From: Solirhodobacter olei
GTDB lineage: Bacteria; Pseudomonadota; Alphaproteobacteria; Rhodobacterales; Rhodobacteraceae
Direction: 5' to 3'
DNA length: 64,000 nucleotides
NCBI RefSeq assembly: GCF_004010155.1
Contig: NZ_RRYH01000005.1
Location: 124,001-188,000, forward strand
Below, in pieces: positions 26,178-34,589 of the stretch; the stretch's first letter is position 1; each line of letters starts with the position of its first letter. Below the pieces are notes generated by a model. It worked only from the letters and a program-made list of their open reading frames with translations, was not told the origin of the DNA and made no database searches. The position numbers and the translations under genes are program-made.

Positions 26178-28091
26178 CTATTTCAGCAGGTTCAGGATGC
26201 CCTTCTCCACCGCCGATTTTGCCTTGTCCTTGAGCTTCTGGCGCTCGGTCTGGATCTTCTGTCCCAGCGCCGATCCCATATCGAGGCCGAAACGGGGCTT
26301 GGCCCAGCTGCCGGAGATCTTCAGCGGCACGGAGACCCCCTTGCCGTTGGTCAGTCCCCGGAAGGCGACGGGCGTGACAACGTAATCCAGCGTCTTGTCG
26401 CCGATCCCCACCGTCCCCTTGCCCGAGGCGTCGAGGATGGGCGAGGCGAAGGCGAGGTCGTTGTTCGTCAGCACCCCGCCCTTGATCGTGTAGGTGGCCT
26501 TGACCGAGTTGAAGATCGTCTTCGCCCCCGGCCCGAGGTAGTTGGCGTTGAGATGCGTCAGCATGCCCGCAAGGTCGAAGCCCTGCAGTTCGCCCTTGCC
26601 GAGATCCATCGAGCCGGAGCCAGAGAGCGCATGCATCAGCGCATCCATCGACCCGCCCGAGGCGTGCAGCTTGGCGTTCAGCGTGCCGGTCCCGATCAGC
26701 CGCTTGTAATCGGCGAAATCGGTCAGCAGCGGCTGCAGCGCGACATGGGCGGCGTTGATGTCCGCCGCCACGCTCAGCCCCTTGCCGGCATCGGCCGTGA
26801 CCTGGCCCGTGATGTCGCCCTGATAGGCGACCACCTGCTTCAGCCCCACCACCGCGCGCCCGTCCTTGAGCGTCAGCGTCACATCCGTCCGCCCCAGCTT
26901 CAGCGTGCCGAGGTCCAGTCCGTCGGCCCCCAGCGTCACGTCGGCATCGGCGAGCTTCAGCGCAGAGGCGTCGATCGGCGCCTTCGACCAGCCGGTTTCC
27001 GCCGCCGCCCCGCCCGCGGCAGGCTTGCCACCGCCGGAGGCCGCCTGCGCCGGCGCGGCCCCGCCGCCCAGCGCGGAGAGGTCGAGCTTGCCGGCCGAAA
27101 GGATCGCGTTCAGCTTCGGTCGGGCACCGGCGAGCGACACGGCCACCCGGCCCTTAAGCGCGTTGCCGTCAAGCGTCACCTGCGCCTGGTCGAGCGCGAC
27201 CGTCCCTGCGGCGGCGGCGCTGAGATTGCCCTTCAGCAGGATCTTCTTCGCCCCCAGCCCCTGCGGCAGCGCGGGCGCCGTCATCCCCGCGGCCTTGAAG
27301 AGGGCCGGCAGATCCGTGATCGCGGCGTCGAGCGCACCCTTCACCGCACCCTTGCCCGGATCGGCGCTGCCATCGAAGCCGACGGTGGACGACCCGGCCG
27401 TGAGCTTCAGCTTCACCGGCGTCGCGAGTCCCGCCAGCGCCTGCGCCGCCTTGCCGGCCTCGGCACTCAGCGTCACCGGCTGGCCGTTCACAGTGGCCTT
27501 CAGATTCAGATCGGCGGGGCCGGAAGCCTTGGGCAGTCGGAAAGTGGCGTCTATCCCGCTCACCGTCTGCTTTTTCCCCGTCGTATCATCAAGATAGGTG
27601 ACGGAGCCCTTGGTGATCACGGCCTTTCCGATCGTGATCTCAGGGATCCCGGGCGCCCCGCTGCCGCCCGCCGCAGGCGCGCCCTTCGCCGGGGCCGCGG
27701 GCTTCAGCGGCGTCAGCTCCCAGTTGCCGTGCCCGTCCTTGCCGGTTTCCAGCAGGATCTTCGGCGCGTCGAGCTCGACCCGGCCCACCTTCACCGAACC
27801 GCCCAGCAGCGCCAGCGGATCGACCCCCACCACCAGCCCGTCGGCAGTCACCATCGGCCCCGCCTTCGACCAAGAGGCGTTGGCGATCTCCACATGCCCC
27901 GCCCGAACACCAAGCTCAGGCCAGAGCGTCGGGTGGACCCCACCGGAGATCACCATCTGCCGGCCGGTCGCGGCCTCGAACTGCGCGGCGGCGAGGCCCG
28001 CGATTCGGTCGGCGGGGATCAGGAACAGCCCGGCGACGGCCAGCGCCGCCAGAAGCACGATCAGGCCCAGAAGGCGGAAAAGCCAGCGCAT
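26178..28091 (-). CDS. AsmA-family protein
   Basis: 637 residues. An N-terminal membrane anchor (MRWLFRLLGLIVLLAALAVA, then GLFLIPADRI) is followed by a large periplasmic, beta-rich domain. It carries AsmA features: the DRIAGLAAAQFEAATGRQM segment near the start and, toward the C-terminus, LIGTGTLNAKLHASGGSMDA and LSGSGSMDLGKGELQGFDLA. AsmA-like proteins are linked to phospholipid transport and outer-membrane homeostasis. The start at 28091 has GGGAGGTTTCC upstream; a longer frame is rejected. Residues ~155-290 are Ala/Gly-rich low complexity. Confidence 0.93.
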   Translation of the reverse strand: MRWLFRLLGLIVLLAALAVAGLFLIPADRIAGLAAAQFEAATGRQMVISGGVHPTLWPELGVRAGHVEIANASWSKAGPMVTADGLVVGVDPLALLGGSVKVGRVELDAPKILLETGKDGHGNWELTPLKPAAPAKGAPAAGGSGAPGIPEITIGKAVITKGSVTYLDDTTGKKQTVSGIDATFRLPKASGPADLNLKATVNGQPVTLSAEAGKAAQALAGLATPVKLKLTAGSSTVGFDGSADPGKGAVKGALDAAITDLPALFKAAGMTAPALPQGLGAKKILLKGNLSAAAAGTVALDQAQVTLDGNALKGRVAVSLAGARPKLNAILSAGKLDLSALGGGAAPAQAASGGGKPAAGGAAAETGWSKAPIDASALKLADADVTLGADGLDLGTLKLGRTDVTLTLKDGRAVVGLKQVVAYQGDITGQVTADAGKGLSVAADINAAHVALQPLLTDFADYKRLIGTGTLNAKLHASGGSMDALMHALSGSGSMDLGKGELQGFDLAGMLTHLNANYLGPGAKTIFNSVKATYTIKGGVLTNNDLAFASPILDASGKGTVGIGDKTLDYVVTPVAFRGLTNGKGVSVPLKISGSWAKPRFGLDMGSALGQKIQTERQKLKDKAKSAVEKGILNLLK

Positions 28092-28185
28092 GGAAACCTC
28101 CCGGAAAAAACCACGCGCCAACTCTGCCTGCAATCGCGCCGGGTCTCAACCGCCTGCGCCACCGCCTCTGCTTGCGGTCTGCGGA

Positions 28186-29487
28186 TCAGAAGCGATGCGT
28201 GTAGCCCACCGCCAGCGCCACCTGGCTCATCGACAGGCGGATGGTGCCCGGCGTCGCGCCCGCGGTCGTCACCTCGCCGCCGCTGACGCTGCTCCGCGGC
28301 ACGTATTCCACCGCGAAATCCAGCGTGTCGGCGGCATTCATCTTCCACGACCCACCCGCGCTGAAATGGCTCCGCACCACGCCGGGGGCGAGGATGTTCA
28401 GCGTCACCTGCCCCGGGGGCACCGGATTGGTCGAATAGGCATAGCCCACGCGCCAGGTCATCGCCGGGCTGGCCTTCCAGGCGGCGCCGAGCTTGATCAC
28501 GTCGACATCCCTCCAGCCGAAACCCGGCCCGTTCGCCGAACCCAGCGCCGCCGAGCCGTTCGGGAAGGGATTGGCGACGGCGGGCACCCCGGAATACCAG
28601 ATCCGCTGGTAGTCGAGCATGACGGTCAGATCCGGGCGGGCGTCCCAGGCAAGGCCCAGCGTGGCCGAAGCCGGGATGTCAAACGCGCCGCCATCCGCGA
28701 AGAGGCCCGCGTATTTCTTGAACTTCGACATCTTGATCTTGGTCTGCAGCGCCAGACCGAAGCGCAGATTGGGCGCGGCCTCGTATTCCACCCCCGCCTT
28801 CAGCCCGAAGCCGTGCGACCAGTCGCCGCCCTGGTCCGACAGGTGGCTGCCATCGACCGAGGACCTGGCGAAAGCCCCGATGCCCCGGGCAGAGAAGTCC
28901 TGCAGCGCAAGCGTGGGCGAGATCCCGAAGGACAGGTTGCCGACCTTCTGGGCATAGGTCAGCGACAGGAAAAGCTGGTTGAGGTTCACCCCTGCCTTGC
29001 CGCCGCAGAAGACGCCGCTGCCGCCGCCGAAGCTCGCGCAGGCCGGGTTTGCGACATCCGGATAGCTGGTGTTCATCCCGCCATTGCCATAGGCCGCGAA
29101 ATTCAGCCGCGCGCCGTTCGCCAGCACCTTGTTGATGGCAAAATTCGGGATCAAGAAGGTGCTGTGCCCGCTTTTCACCGTGCCCTGCGGCACGAACTGT
29201 GTGCCAGTGCCGGTGAACTGACGGCTCGGCGAGAAAAGCTCGAGCCCCATGGAATATTCGTTGCCGACGCTGGCCACCCCGGCCGGGTTGACCGCAGCCG
29301 ACATCGCCTCGTCGCCATTGGCCACGCCCGCGCCGCCCTGGGCGATCTGCTCGGGGCTGTAGCCGAGCGCAAAATAACCCTCCGTCGCCCAGGCCGGCCC
29401 CGCGGCCGACAGCCCGAGCCCCACGACGGTCCCCGCTGCGATTGCACTGGCCAGACGGCCACCCTTTCTGAATACACGTCCCGGCAT
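28186..29487 (-). CDS. OmpP1/FadL-family outer-membrane transporter
   Basis: 433 residues. A signal peptide (LASAIAAGTVVGLGLSAAGP, AWA|TEGYF) is followed by the family N-terminus (ALGYSPEQIAQGGAGVANGD EAMSAAVNPAG), which folds into the hatch. A C-terminal beta-barrel ends in the aromatic residue F (VGYTHRF). FadL-type channels take up long-chain fatty acids and other hydrophobic compounds. The start at 29487 has GAGGAGGATTTC upstream. A cysteine pair (ACASF ... GVFCGG) lies in a surface loop. Confidence 0.95.
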   Translation of the reverse strand: MPGRVFRKGGRLASAIAAGTVVGLGLSAAGPAWATEGYFALGYSPEQIAQGGAGVANGDEAMSAAVNPAGVASVGNEYSMGLELFSPSRQFTGTGTQFVPQGTVKSGHSTFLIPNFAINKVLANGARLNFAAYGNGGMNTSYPDVANPACASFGGGSGVFCGGKAGVNLNQLFLSLTYAQKVGNLSFGISPTLALQDFSARGIGAFARSSVDGSHLSDQGGDWSHGFGLKAGVEYEAAPNLRFGLALQTKIKMSKFKKYAGLFADGGAFDIPASATLGLAWDARPDLTVMLDYQRIWYSGVPAVANPFPNGSAALGSANGPGFGWRDVDVIKLGAAWKASPAMTWRVGYAYSTNPVPPGQVTLNILAPGVVRSHFSAGGSWKMNAADTLDFAVEYVPRSSVSGGEVTTAGATPGTIRLSMSQVALAVGYTHRF

Positions 29488-29569
29488 GAAATCCTCCTCG
29501 CCTCCGCGCATGATCACCCGGCACCTCCCTGCCAGGGCCTGCACAGCGCTTCCGCCGGGCCGGCCTCAT

Positions 29570-29607
29570 CACTATTGCATGAAATATTCCGCATGTAACA
29601 TATTTTA
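29570..29607. promoter_or_regulatory. AT-rich promoter patch between the FadL-type gene and rimO
   Basis: Within the 223-base divergent gap, this is the only AT-rich segment. On the plus strand TTGCAT is followed after 18 bases by CATATT; on the minus strand TAAAAT is a -10 candidate. A near-palindrome GAAATATTCC lies inside. It could drive either or both flanking genes. Confidence 0.35.
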
Positions 29608-29710
29608 GCGCACAGACTGAAACCGGCCGCCGCGACGCCCGCGCGGCTCCCCGCCACGGCACGACCACAGCCCCGCTTCCCGGCGCCCGCGCCCTGCGCT
29701 ATGAGGGCGC

Positions 29711-31090
29711 ATGACCGAGAACCCGCCCAACCTCCGCCCCGACCTCGCCCGCGCCCGCATCCCGGAAACCGGGACTGATGCCCGCCGCCCCGGCCAGCCG
29801 ACGCTCGGCATGGTATCGCTCGGCTGCCCGAAGGCGCTGGTCGACAGCGAGCGCATCCTCACGCGCCTGCGCGCCGAAGGCTACGCGATCTCGCCCGACT
29901 ACACCGGCGCGGACGCGGTGATCGTGAACACCTGCGGCTTCCTCGACAGCGCCAAGGCCGAAAGCCTCGAGGCGATCGGCGAGGCGCTGGCCGAGAACGG
30001 CAAGGTGATCGTCACAGGCTGTCTCGGCGCCGAGCCCGGCTACATCACCGGCGCGCATCCGAAGGTTCTGGCAGTTACCGGCCCGGAGGCCTACGAGCAG
30101 GTGATGGACGCGGTCCATTCCGCCGTCCCGCCGCGGCCCGACCCGTTCATCGACCTCGTGCCCGCGACCGGGGTAAAGTTGACCCCGCGGCACTACAGCT
30201 ATCTGAAGATCTCCGAGGGCTGCAATCACCACTGCAAGTTCTGCATCATCCCCGACATGCGCGGCCGCCTCGTCTCGCGCCCCGCCCATGCGGTGATGCG
30301 CGAGGCGGAGAAGCTGGTCGATGCCGGGGTGAAGGAACTTCTGGTCATCAGCCAGGACACCTCGGCCTACGGCGTCGACCTCAAGCATGCCGAGAAGAAC
30401 GGCCACCGTGCGCATATCACCGATCTCGCCCGCGACCTCGGCAGCCTCGGCGCCTGGGTACGGCTGCATTACATCTATCCCTACCCGCATGTGCGCGACC
30501 TGATCCCGCTGATGGCAGAGGGGCTGGTGCTGCCCTATCTCGACATCCCGTTCCAGCATGCCCATCCCGACACTCTGAAGCGCATGGCCCGCCCCGCCGC
30601 GGCGGCGCGCACCCTGGACGAGATCGCCGCCTGGCGCGCCACCTGCCCCGAGATCGCGCTCCGCTCCACCTTCATCGTCGGCTACCCCGGCGAGACGGAG
30701 GCGGAGTTCCAGGTGCTCCTCGACTGGCTCGACGAGGCGCAGCTCGACCGCACCGGCTGCTTCAAATACGAAAACGTCGCCGGCGCCCGCGCCAACGCCC
30801 TGCCCGGCCAGGTGCCAGAGGAGGTGAAGCAGGACCGCTGGGAACGCTTCATGGAGAAGGCTCAGGCGATTTCCGAGGCCAAGCTCGCCGCCCGCGTCGG
30901 CAGCCGGATCGAGGTGCTTGTCGACGAGGTCGACGAGGAGGGCGCCACCTGCCGCACGAAGGCCGACGCCCCCGAGATCGACGGCAACCTCTTCATCGAC
31001 GAGGGTTTCGAAGGGCTGAAACCCGGCGATCTCGTCACCGTCGAGGTGGATGAAGCGGGTGAGTATGATTTGTGGGGGCGGAGGGTGTAG
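29711..31090 (+). CDS. rimO: ribosomal protein S12 methylthiotransferase
   Basis: 459 residues. Radical-SAM enzyme that methylthiolates the conserved Asp of ribosomal protein S12. The N-terminal auxiliary cluster cysteines are at 39, 75 and 104; the radical-SAM CxxxCxxC is at 171, 175 and 178 ([10 protein letters not shown]). A C-terminal TRAM domain ends [15 protein letters not shown]. The last ~25 codons have a second, diverged copy at 32062-32160. The tail is less GC-rich than the body (TATGATTTGTGG), suggesting it was replaced when the downstream islet arrived. Confidence 0.97.
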   Translation: MTENPPNLRPDLARARIPETGTDARRPGQPTLGMVSLGCPKALVDSERILTRLRAEGYAISPDYTGADAVIVNTCGFLDSAKAESLEAIGEALAENGKVIVTGCLGAEPGYITGAHPKVLAVTGPEAYEQVMDAVHSAVPPRPDPFIDLVPATGVKLTPRHYSYLKISEGCNHHCKFCIIPDMRGRLVSRPAHAVMREAEKLVDAGVKELLVISQDTSAYGVDLKHAEKNGHRAHITDLARDLGSLGAWVRLHYIYPYPHVRDLIPLMAEGLVLPYLDIPFQHAHPDTLKRMARPAAAARTLDEIAAWRATCPEIALRSTFIVGYPGETEAEFQVLLDWLDEAQLDRTGCFKYENVAGARANALPGQVPEEVKQDRWERFMEKAQAISEAKLAARVGSRIEVLVDEVDEEGATCRTKADAPEIDGNLFIDEGFEGLKPGDLVTVEVDEAGEYDLWGRRV

Positions 31091-31093
31091 GCA

Positions 31094-31927
31094 ATGGTTA
31101 CCTCGATCAAAGAGACTTTTGACAGCGTTCGTTTTGGGCCGGCAGCCTTGCGAAGGGCTCGATCGAAAATCATTGATTACTCCAAGACCTCCAAAAGCCA
31201 AAATTCGGTATTCTTTCACGGAAATATCCGTATTGGGGCGCGCGAATATAGATTTGACGGCCTTGATCACGATGAAGCAGAATTTTTTGACTATCTATCA
31301 AAAGACTCGGATGGGTATTATAATTGCCGCTGGAAATTTCGCGACCCCGCGCGAGCATTAAAAGAATTAATTTTGAATATCACCTTCTTCCCTGGGGCTC
31401 ATGAAACGACAGTCGAAGTCGAGGCGAACGACCTGGCTCTTACGCAAGAAATATTTGACACACTGGAGTCGGAAAAGGAAAAGTATACGATACAAAGGCC
31501 GGCCAGAGAGCAAAAACCCAGGATATTCATCGGGCACGGCCGCAATAACATATGGCGCGATCTAAAAGACCATCTATCTGATCAACATCATTATAAAATA
31601 GAAGCCTACGAAACCGGCGCACGAGCCGGCCATACAATTCGCGATATTATTGGAGATATGTCCGAGAGCAGCGATATCGCCTTCTTGGTGCTAACGGCAG
31701 AAGACGAGCTCACCACAGGTGATTTTCAGGCGCGACCAAACGTTATTCATGAGACTGGTCTATTTCAAGGGACATTAGGATTCGCTCGGGCAATCGTTCT
31801 ACTTGAGGAGGGCTGCCAAGAGTTCTCTAACCTATTTGGAATCCAACAAATAAGGTTCTCCAAGGGGAATATCAAAGAGACGTTCGGTGACGTTTTGGCG
31901 ACAATCCAGCGTGAATTTGGGGATTGA
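31094..31927 (+). CDS. TIR-like (Cap12/Pycsar-type) domain protein, candidate defence effector
   Basis: 277 residues. The C-terminal half (~142-275) matches the TIR-like nucleotide-binding family used as effector in CBASS Cap12 and PycTIR: PRIFIGHGRNNIWRDLKDHL, YETGARAGHTIRDIIGDM, SSDIAFLVLTAEDE, RPNVIHETGLFQGTLGFARA and LFGIQQIRF. Glu220 in HETG is in the place of the presumed NADase catalytic Glu. Residues 1-~135 form a domain I do not recognise. No nucleotide cyclase gene is adjacent. The start is 3 bases after the rimO stop; its GGAGG lies inside the last rimO codons, so translation is tied to rimO. Codons are far more A/T-rich than in the neighbours, indicating transfer. Confidence 0.85.
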   Translation: MVTSIKETFDSVRFGPAALRRARSKIIDYSKTSKSQNSVFFHGNIRIGAREYRFDGLDHDEAEFFDYLSKDSDGYYNCRWKFRDPARALKELILNITFFPGAHETTVEVEANDLALTQEIFDTLESEKEKYTIQRPAREQKPRIFIGHGRNNIWRDLKDHLSDQHHYKIEAYETGARAGHTIRDIIGDMSESSDIAFLVLTAEDELTTGDFQARPNVIHETGLFQGTLGFARAIVLLEEGCQEFSNLFGIQQIRFSKGNIKETFGDVLATIQREFGD

Positions 31928-32061
31928 GCCGACGACTGACGCGTATGCATGTTACGCACTTAACACCGCAAGGACGCTGCCACCGACATATCCGTCTCAC
32001 CGAAGACCCACGGAGCATCTGCATCACCAATTCATCGAAGCTCGACGAGATCGCGTTCTCC
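31928..32061 (+). other. non-coding or degenerate spacer within the islet
   Basis: Between the TIR-like stop and the displaced rimO tail there is no convincing gene. One frame reads HQFIEARRDRVLLTADFGT before a stop, faintly like the C-terminal part of a DUF5615/PIN-type toxin, but the rest of that frame shows no similarity. Composition becomes GC-richer towards the right end. Confidence 0.3.
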
Positions 32062-32160
32062 TGACCGCGGACTTCGGAACCTGAAGCCCAGCGATCTTCA
32101 CACCGTCGACGTGGATGAAGCGGGTGAGTACGATCTGTGGGGCGTTCCGGTTCGCGGGTA
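32062..32160 (+). pseudogene. displaced, diverged 3' end of rimO
   Basis: Read in the right frame the segment gives [20 protein letters not shown] then VPVRG and a TAA stop. The intact rimO ends [20 protein letters not shown] then RRV. It lacks a start and the rest of the gene. The GC content of its final codons matches the chromosome, so it is likely the original rimO tail, cut off when the islet entered. A GTCGG/CCGAC hairpin just after it (32163-32181) may be the old rimO terminator. Confidence 0.8.
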
Positions 32161-32316
32161 AGGTCGGCCCCGGGGACCGACGACCCCGGTGCGCCAAAAC
32201 CCCAGCCGCGCCCAAAATTTCAGCACCCGCCAAATCCATCACGGAGCAAACACAAACCCGTGTATTCTTGCCCTACGGGAACGCGCGAAGAACGCGCGGT
32301 AAAAAGGGGAAGCAAA

Positions 32317-32694
32317 ATGACAAACGTTTCGCGGAATTTCATGATCGTGGGCTTGCTGTTCCTGCTGGTCGGCATTCCGATCGGCATGTACATGAGCGCC
32401 TCCGGCAATGTCGCGCTGGCGCCGCTGCATGCCCACCTGAACCTTCTGGGCTTCGTTCTGATGACGGTCTTCGGCTTGGTCTATCGGGTCGTCCCGGACA
32501 TGGCCGAAAGCAACCTCGCGCGGGTGCATTTCTGGCTTCACGCATTGGGCGCGGCCGTGCTTCTGGTGATGCTCTTCCTGCTTCTTTCGGCACGGATCAC
32601 CGAAGCCGGAATGGTCCCCATCGCCCCGATCGCAGAGCTGATGATCCTGCTCGGCATCCTCTGCTTCGGCTGGAACCTCCTCCGGAACGGCTGA
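32317..32694 (+). CDS. small membrane protein resembling a fragment of heme-copper oxidase subunit I
   Basis: 125 residues with about four hydrophobic helices. LHAHLNLLGFVLMTVFGLVY (about residues 34-53) resembles the histidine-bearing helix of cbb3-type/NnrS-like oxidase proteins, where His residues bind heme or metal. The start at 32317 is chosen for AAAAAGGGGAAGC upstream; the longer frame runs back into the islet junction. It lies beside the islet but has chromosomal-type codons. Function unknown. Confidence 0.78.
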   Translation: MTNVSRNFMIVGLLFLLVGIPIGMYMSASGNVALAPLHAHLNLLGFVLMTVFGLVYRVVPDMAESNLARVHFWLHALGAAVLLVMLFLLLSARITEAGMVPIAPIAELMILLGILCFGWNLLRNG

Positions 32695-32709
32695 GGGCCG
32701 CCGGACGGC

Positions 32710-32731
32710 GCCGGCGGGTCAGCCCGCCGGC
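32710..32731. terminator. hairpin between the membrane protein gene and epmA
   Basis: GCCGGCGGG and CCCGCCGGC form a perfect 9-bp stem with loop TCAG; the loop contains the epmA stop codon. It lies between two convergent genes and probably ends both transcripts, though no T-run follows. Confidence 0.55.
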
Positions 32732-33762
32732 ACCCACATCACATCGCTGATCCTCGGCGCGGCCGTTGCCAGCATCACCAGCCGGTCGAAGCCCAACGCG
32801 ATACCGCTTGCCTCCGGCATGGCGGCGAGGGCGGCGAGGAAATCCTCATCCAGCGGATAGCGCTCGCCGTAGACGCGGGCCTTCTCGTCCATCTCCGCCT
32901 CGAAGCGCGCGCGCTGCTCCGTCGGGTCGGTCAGCTCGCCGAACCCGTTGGCCAGCTCCACCCCGCAGGCATAAAGCTCGAACCGCTCCGCCACCCGCCG
33001 GTCGTCCGGCGCGCGCCGCGCCAGCGCCGCCTCCGCCGCCGGGTATCGGTCGAGGATCGTCGCGCGGCCATGGCCCAGATGCGGCTCCACCTTCGCGACC
33101 AGCACCCGGCTCACAAGATCCGACCAGCTGTCGCCCTCCCTGACCGCGATGCCCGCCGCCGCAACCTGCGGCGCGAGGCGGGTGAGATCCGGTCGCCCCT
33201 CGGCGTCGACGCTGGCCAGAAGGTCGATCCCGGCATGGCGCGCAAAGGCCTCCGCCACGGAAAGCCGCTCCGGCTCCGCGAAGGGATCGCAGGTCGCGTC
33301 GCGGAAGCGCAGGAGGGTCGCCCCGGCCGCCTCCGCCGCCAACCGCAGCATCGCAGCGCAATCGGCCATCAGCACTTCGTAACCCTCGCCCGCGCGATAC
33401 CATTCGAGCATGGTGAATTCCGGCTCGTGCAGCACGCCCCGCTCGCGGTTCCGCCAGACATGGGCGAAGGTGGCGATCCGGCGCTCGCCCGCCGCCAGCA
33501 GCTTCTTCATCGCGAATTCGGGCGAGGTGTGCAGGTACATCCGCCGGCCCGTGCCATCGTTGCCCACCGCCTCGGTGGCGAAGCCGTGCAGATGCGCCTC
33601 GTTCCCGGGCGAGACCTGCAGGGCGGCCACGTCGACCTCGGTGAAGCCCTCGCCGGCCAGCCGGTCCCGAAGCGCGGCCTGGATGCGGTTCCGCGCCAGC
33701 AGAAGCGGGCGGCGGTCGGCGTGGCGGTCGGGGGACCACCAGGGGGTCTCGGCAGGGCTCAT
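32719..33762 (-). CDS. epmA: EF-P-(R)-beta-lysine ligase (GenX/PoxA)
   Basis: 347 residues, a class II lysyl-tRNA synthetase paralogue without the anticodon-binding domain. It attaches (R)-beta-lysine to the conserved lysine of EF-P. Class II motifs: [20 protein letters not shown] with the following [18 protein letters not shown] (motif 2), and [16 protein letters not shown] (motif 3). It is divergent from efp, its substrate's gene, 100 bases away. EpmB, which makes beta-lysine, is not in the window. Confidence 0.95.
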   Translation of the reverse strand: MSPAETPWWSPDRHADRRPLLLARNRIQAALRDRLAGEGFTEVDVAALQVSPGNEAHLHGFATEAVGNDGTGRRMYLHTSPEFAMKKLLAAGERRIATFAHVWRNRERGVLHEPEFTMLEWYRAGEGYEVLMADCAAMLRLAAEAAGATLLRFRDATCDPFAEPERLSVAEAFARHAGIDLLASVDAEGRPDLTRLAPQVAAAGIAVREGDSWSDLVSRVLVAKVEPHLGHGRATILDRYPAAEAALARRAPDDRRVAERFELYACGVELANGFGELTDPTEQRARFEAEMDEKARVYGERYPLDEDFLAALAAMPEASGIALGFDRLVMLATAAPRISDVMWVPAG

Positions 33763-33862
33763 CGCGGCTAGACTCTGGCGAAAGGGACAAAGATGCGCTA
33801 GGGGCGGGCGTCAGATCGCGCGCCTGATAGCGCAAGGCGCCCCGCAGTCACAAGGAAAGACA

Positions 33863-34429
33863 ATGAAAGTCATCGCATCCAGCCTTCGCAAGGGCAATGT
33901 CGTCGAGATCGACGAGCGGCTCTACGTCGTCCTCCAGGCCACCAACTTCCACCCCGGCAAGGGCACGCCCACGACCTCGGTCGACATGCGCCGCATCTCC
34001 GACGGCGTGAAGGTGTCGGAACGCTGGAAGACCACCGACCAGGTCGAGCGCGCCCATGTCGACGAGCGGGAATACGATTTCCTCTACGAGGACGGCGAAG
34101 GCTACCACTTCATGGAGCCGGAAACCTATGAACAGGTCACCGTCTCGCCCGACGTGATCGGCGATCAGAAGGCCTATCTTCAGGACGGCATGAAGGTCTT
34201 CCTGCAGATCCACAACAACGTCGCCATCGCGATCGAGCTGCCGCAGAAGATGACCGTGGAGATCACCGAGACCGAGCCGGTCGTGAAGGGGCAGACGGCC
34301 TCCTCATCCTACAAGCCCGCGATGACGGATATCGGTGTACGCGTCATGGTGCCGCCGCATATCGACGCCGGCACCCGGATCGTCATCAACATCGCCGAGA
34401 ACACCTACGTCGAGCGCGCGAAGGACTGA
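33863..34429 (+). CDS. efp: elongation factor P
   Basis: 188 residues. Binds ribosomes stalled at polyproline and promotes peptide-bond formation. Three domains are visible; the loop FHPGKGTP places the modified lysine at position 33, as in the EpmA-modified EF-P class. The C-terminus [26 protein letters not shown] is canonical. AAGGAAAGAC precedes the ATG. A textbook terminator follows. Confidence 0.98.
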   Translation: MKVIASSLRKGNVVEIDERLYVVLQATNFHPGKGTPTTSVDMRRISDGVKVSERWKTTDQVERAHVDEREYDFLYEDGEGYHFMEPETYEQVTVSPDVIGDQKAYLQDGMKVFLQIHNNVAIAIELPQKMTVEITETEPVVKGQTASSSYKPAMTDIGVRVMVPPHIDAGTRIVINIAENTYVERAKD

Positions 34430-34475
34430 CGCGCGCGCCCTCCGGGGCGACTTGGCGAACATCCCGGAAGAAACG

Positions 34476-34508
34476 AAAAAGGGGCCCGCCGGACGGGCCC
34501 CTTTTTTT
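34476..34508 (+). terminator. intrinsic terminator of efp
   Basis: AAAAAGGGGCCCG, loop CCGGA, CGGGCCCC, then seven T. A 13-bp stem counting the A/T pairs. The A-run makes it able to act from the minus strand as well. Confidence 0.9.
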
Positions 34509-34589
34509 CTCGTGTATCCGGCCGCGCGGGGGCGCACGATCCGCGCGGCCGGTCAGGGCCAGGTCTTATGGCCCCGTCATCCCGTCGGT

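Larger units (their letters stand above)
31046..32130 (+). mobile_element. small AT-rich genomic islet inserted at the 3' end of rimO
   Basis: The perfect 20-base direct repeat GTGGATGAAGCGGGTGAGTA occurs at 31046-31065 (in rimO) and 32111-32130, 1065 bases apart. Between them DNA composition falls sharply in GC compared with all neighbours, and the only clear gene is the TIR-like one. The layout (intact host gene with a replaced tail, cargo, displaced tail) is that of an element integrated at a gene's 3' end. No integrase or transposase is present, so it is either a remnant or moved by homologous recombination between rimO tails. Inference from sequence. Confidence 0.65.

Noticed and set aside
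25980-28286. A 768-codon open frame antisense to the AsmA-like gene
   Set aside because: Arg/His/Gln-rich translation without domains; the minus strand has a signal anchor, a good ribosome-binding site and AsmA motifs.
31887-32084. A 65-codon frame after the TIR gene as an independent gene
   Set aside because: No ribosome-binding site, overlaps the TIR 3' end and shows only a faint toxin-like fragment.
31094-32160. A complete mobile element with its own integrase
   Set aside because: No integrase, transposase or relaxase frame exists in the islet or its flanks, so only passive insertion or loss of the recombinase can be claimed.
32137-32316. N-terminal extension of the small membrane protein back into the displaced rimO tail
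   Set aside because: The extension is low-complexity and crosses the islet junction. A strong AAAAAGGGGAAGC site precedes the internal ATG at 32317.
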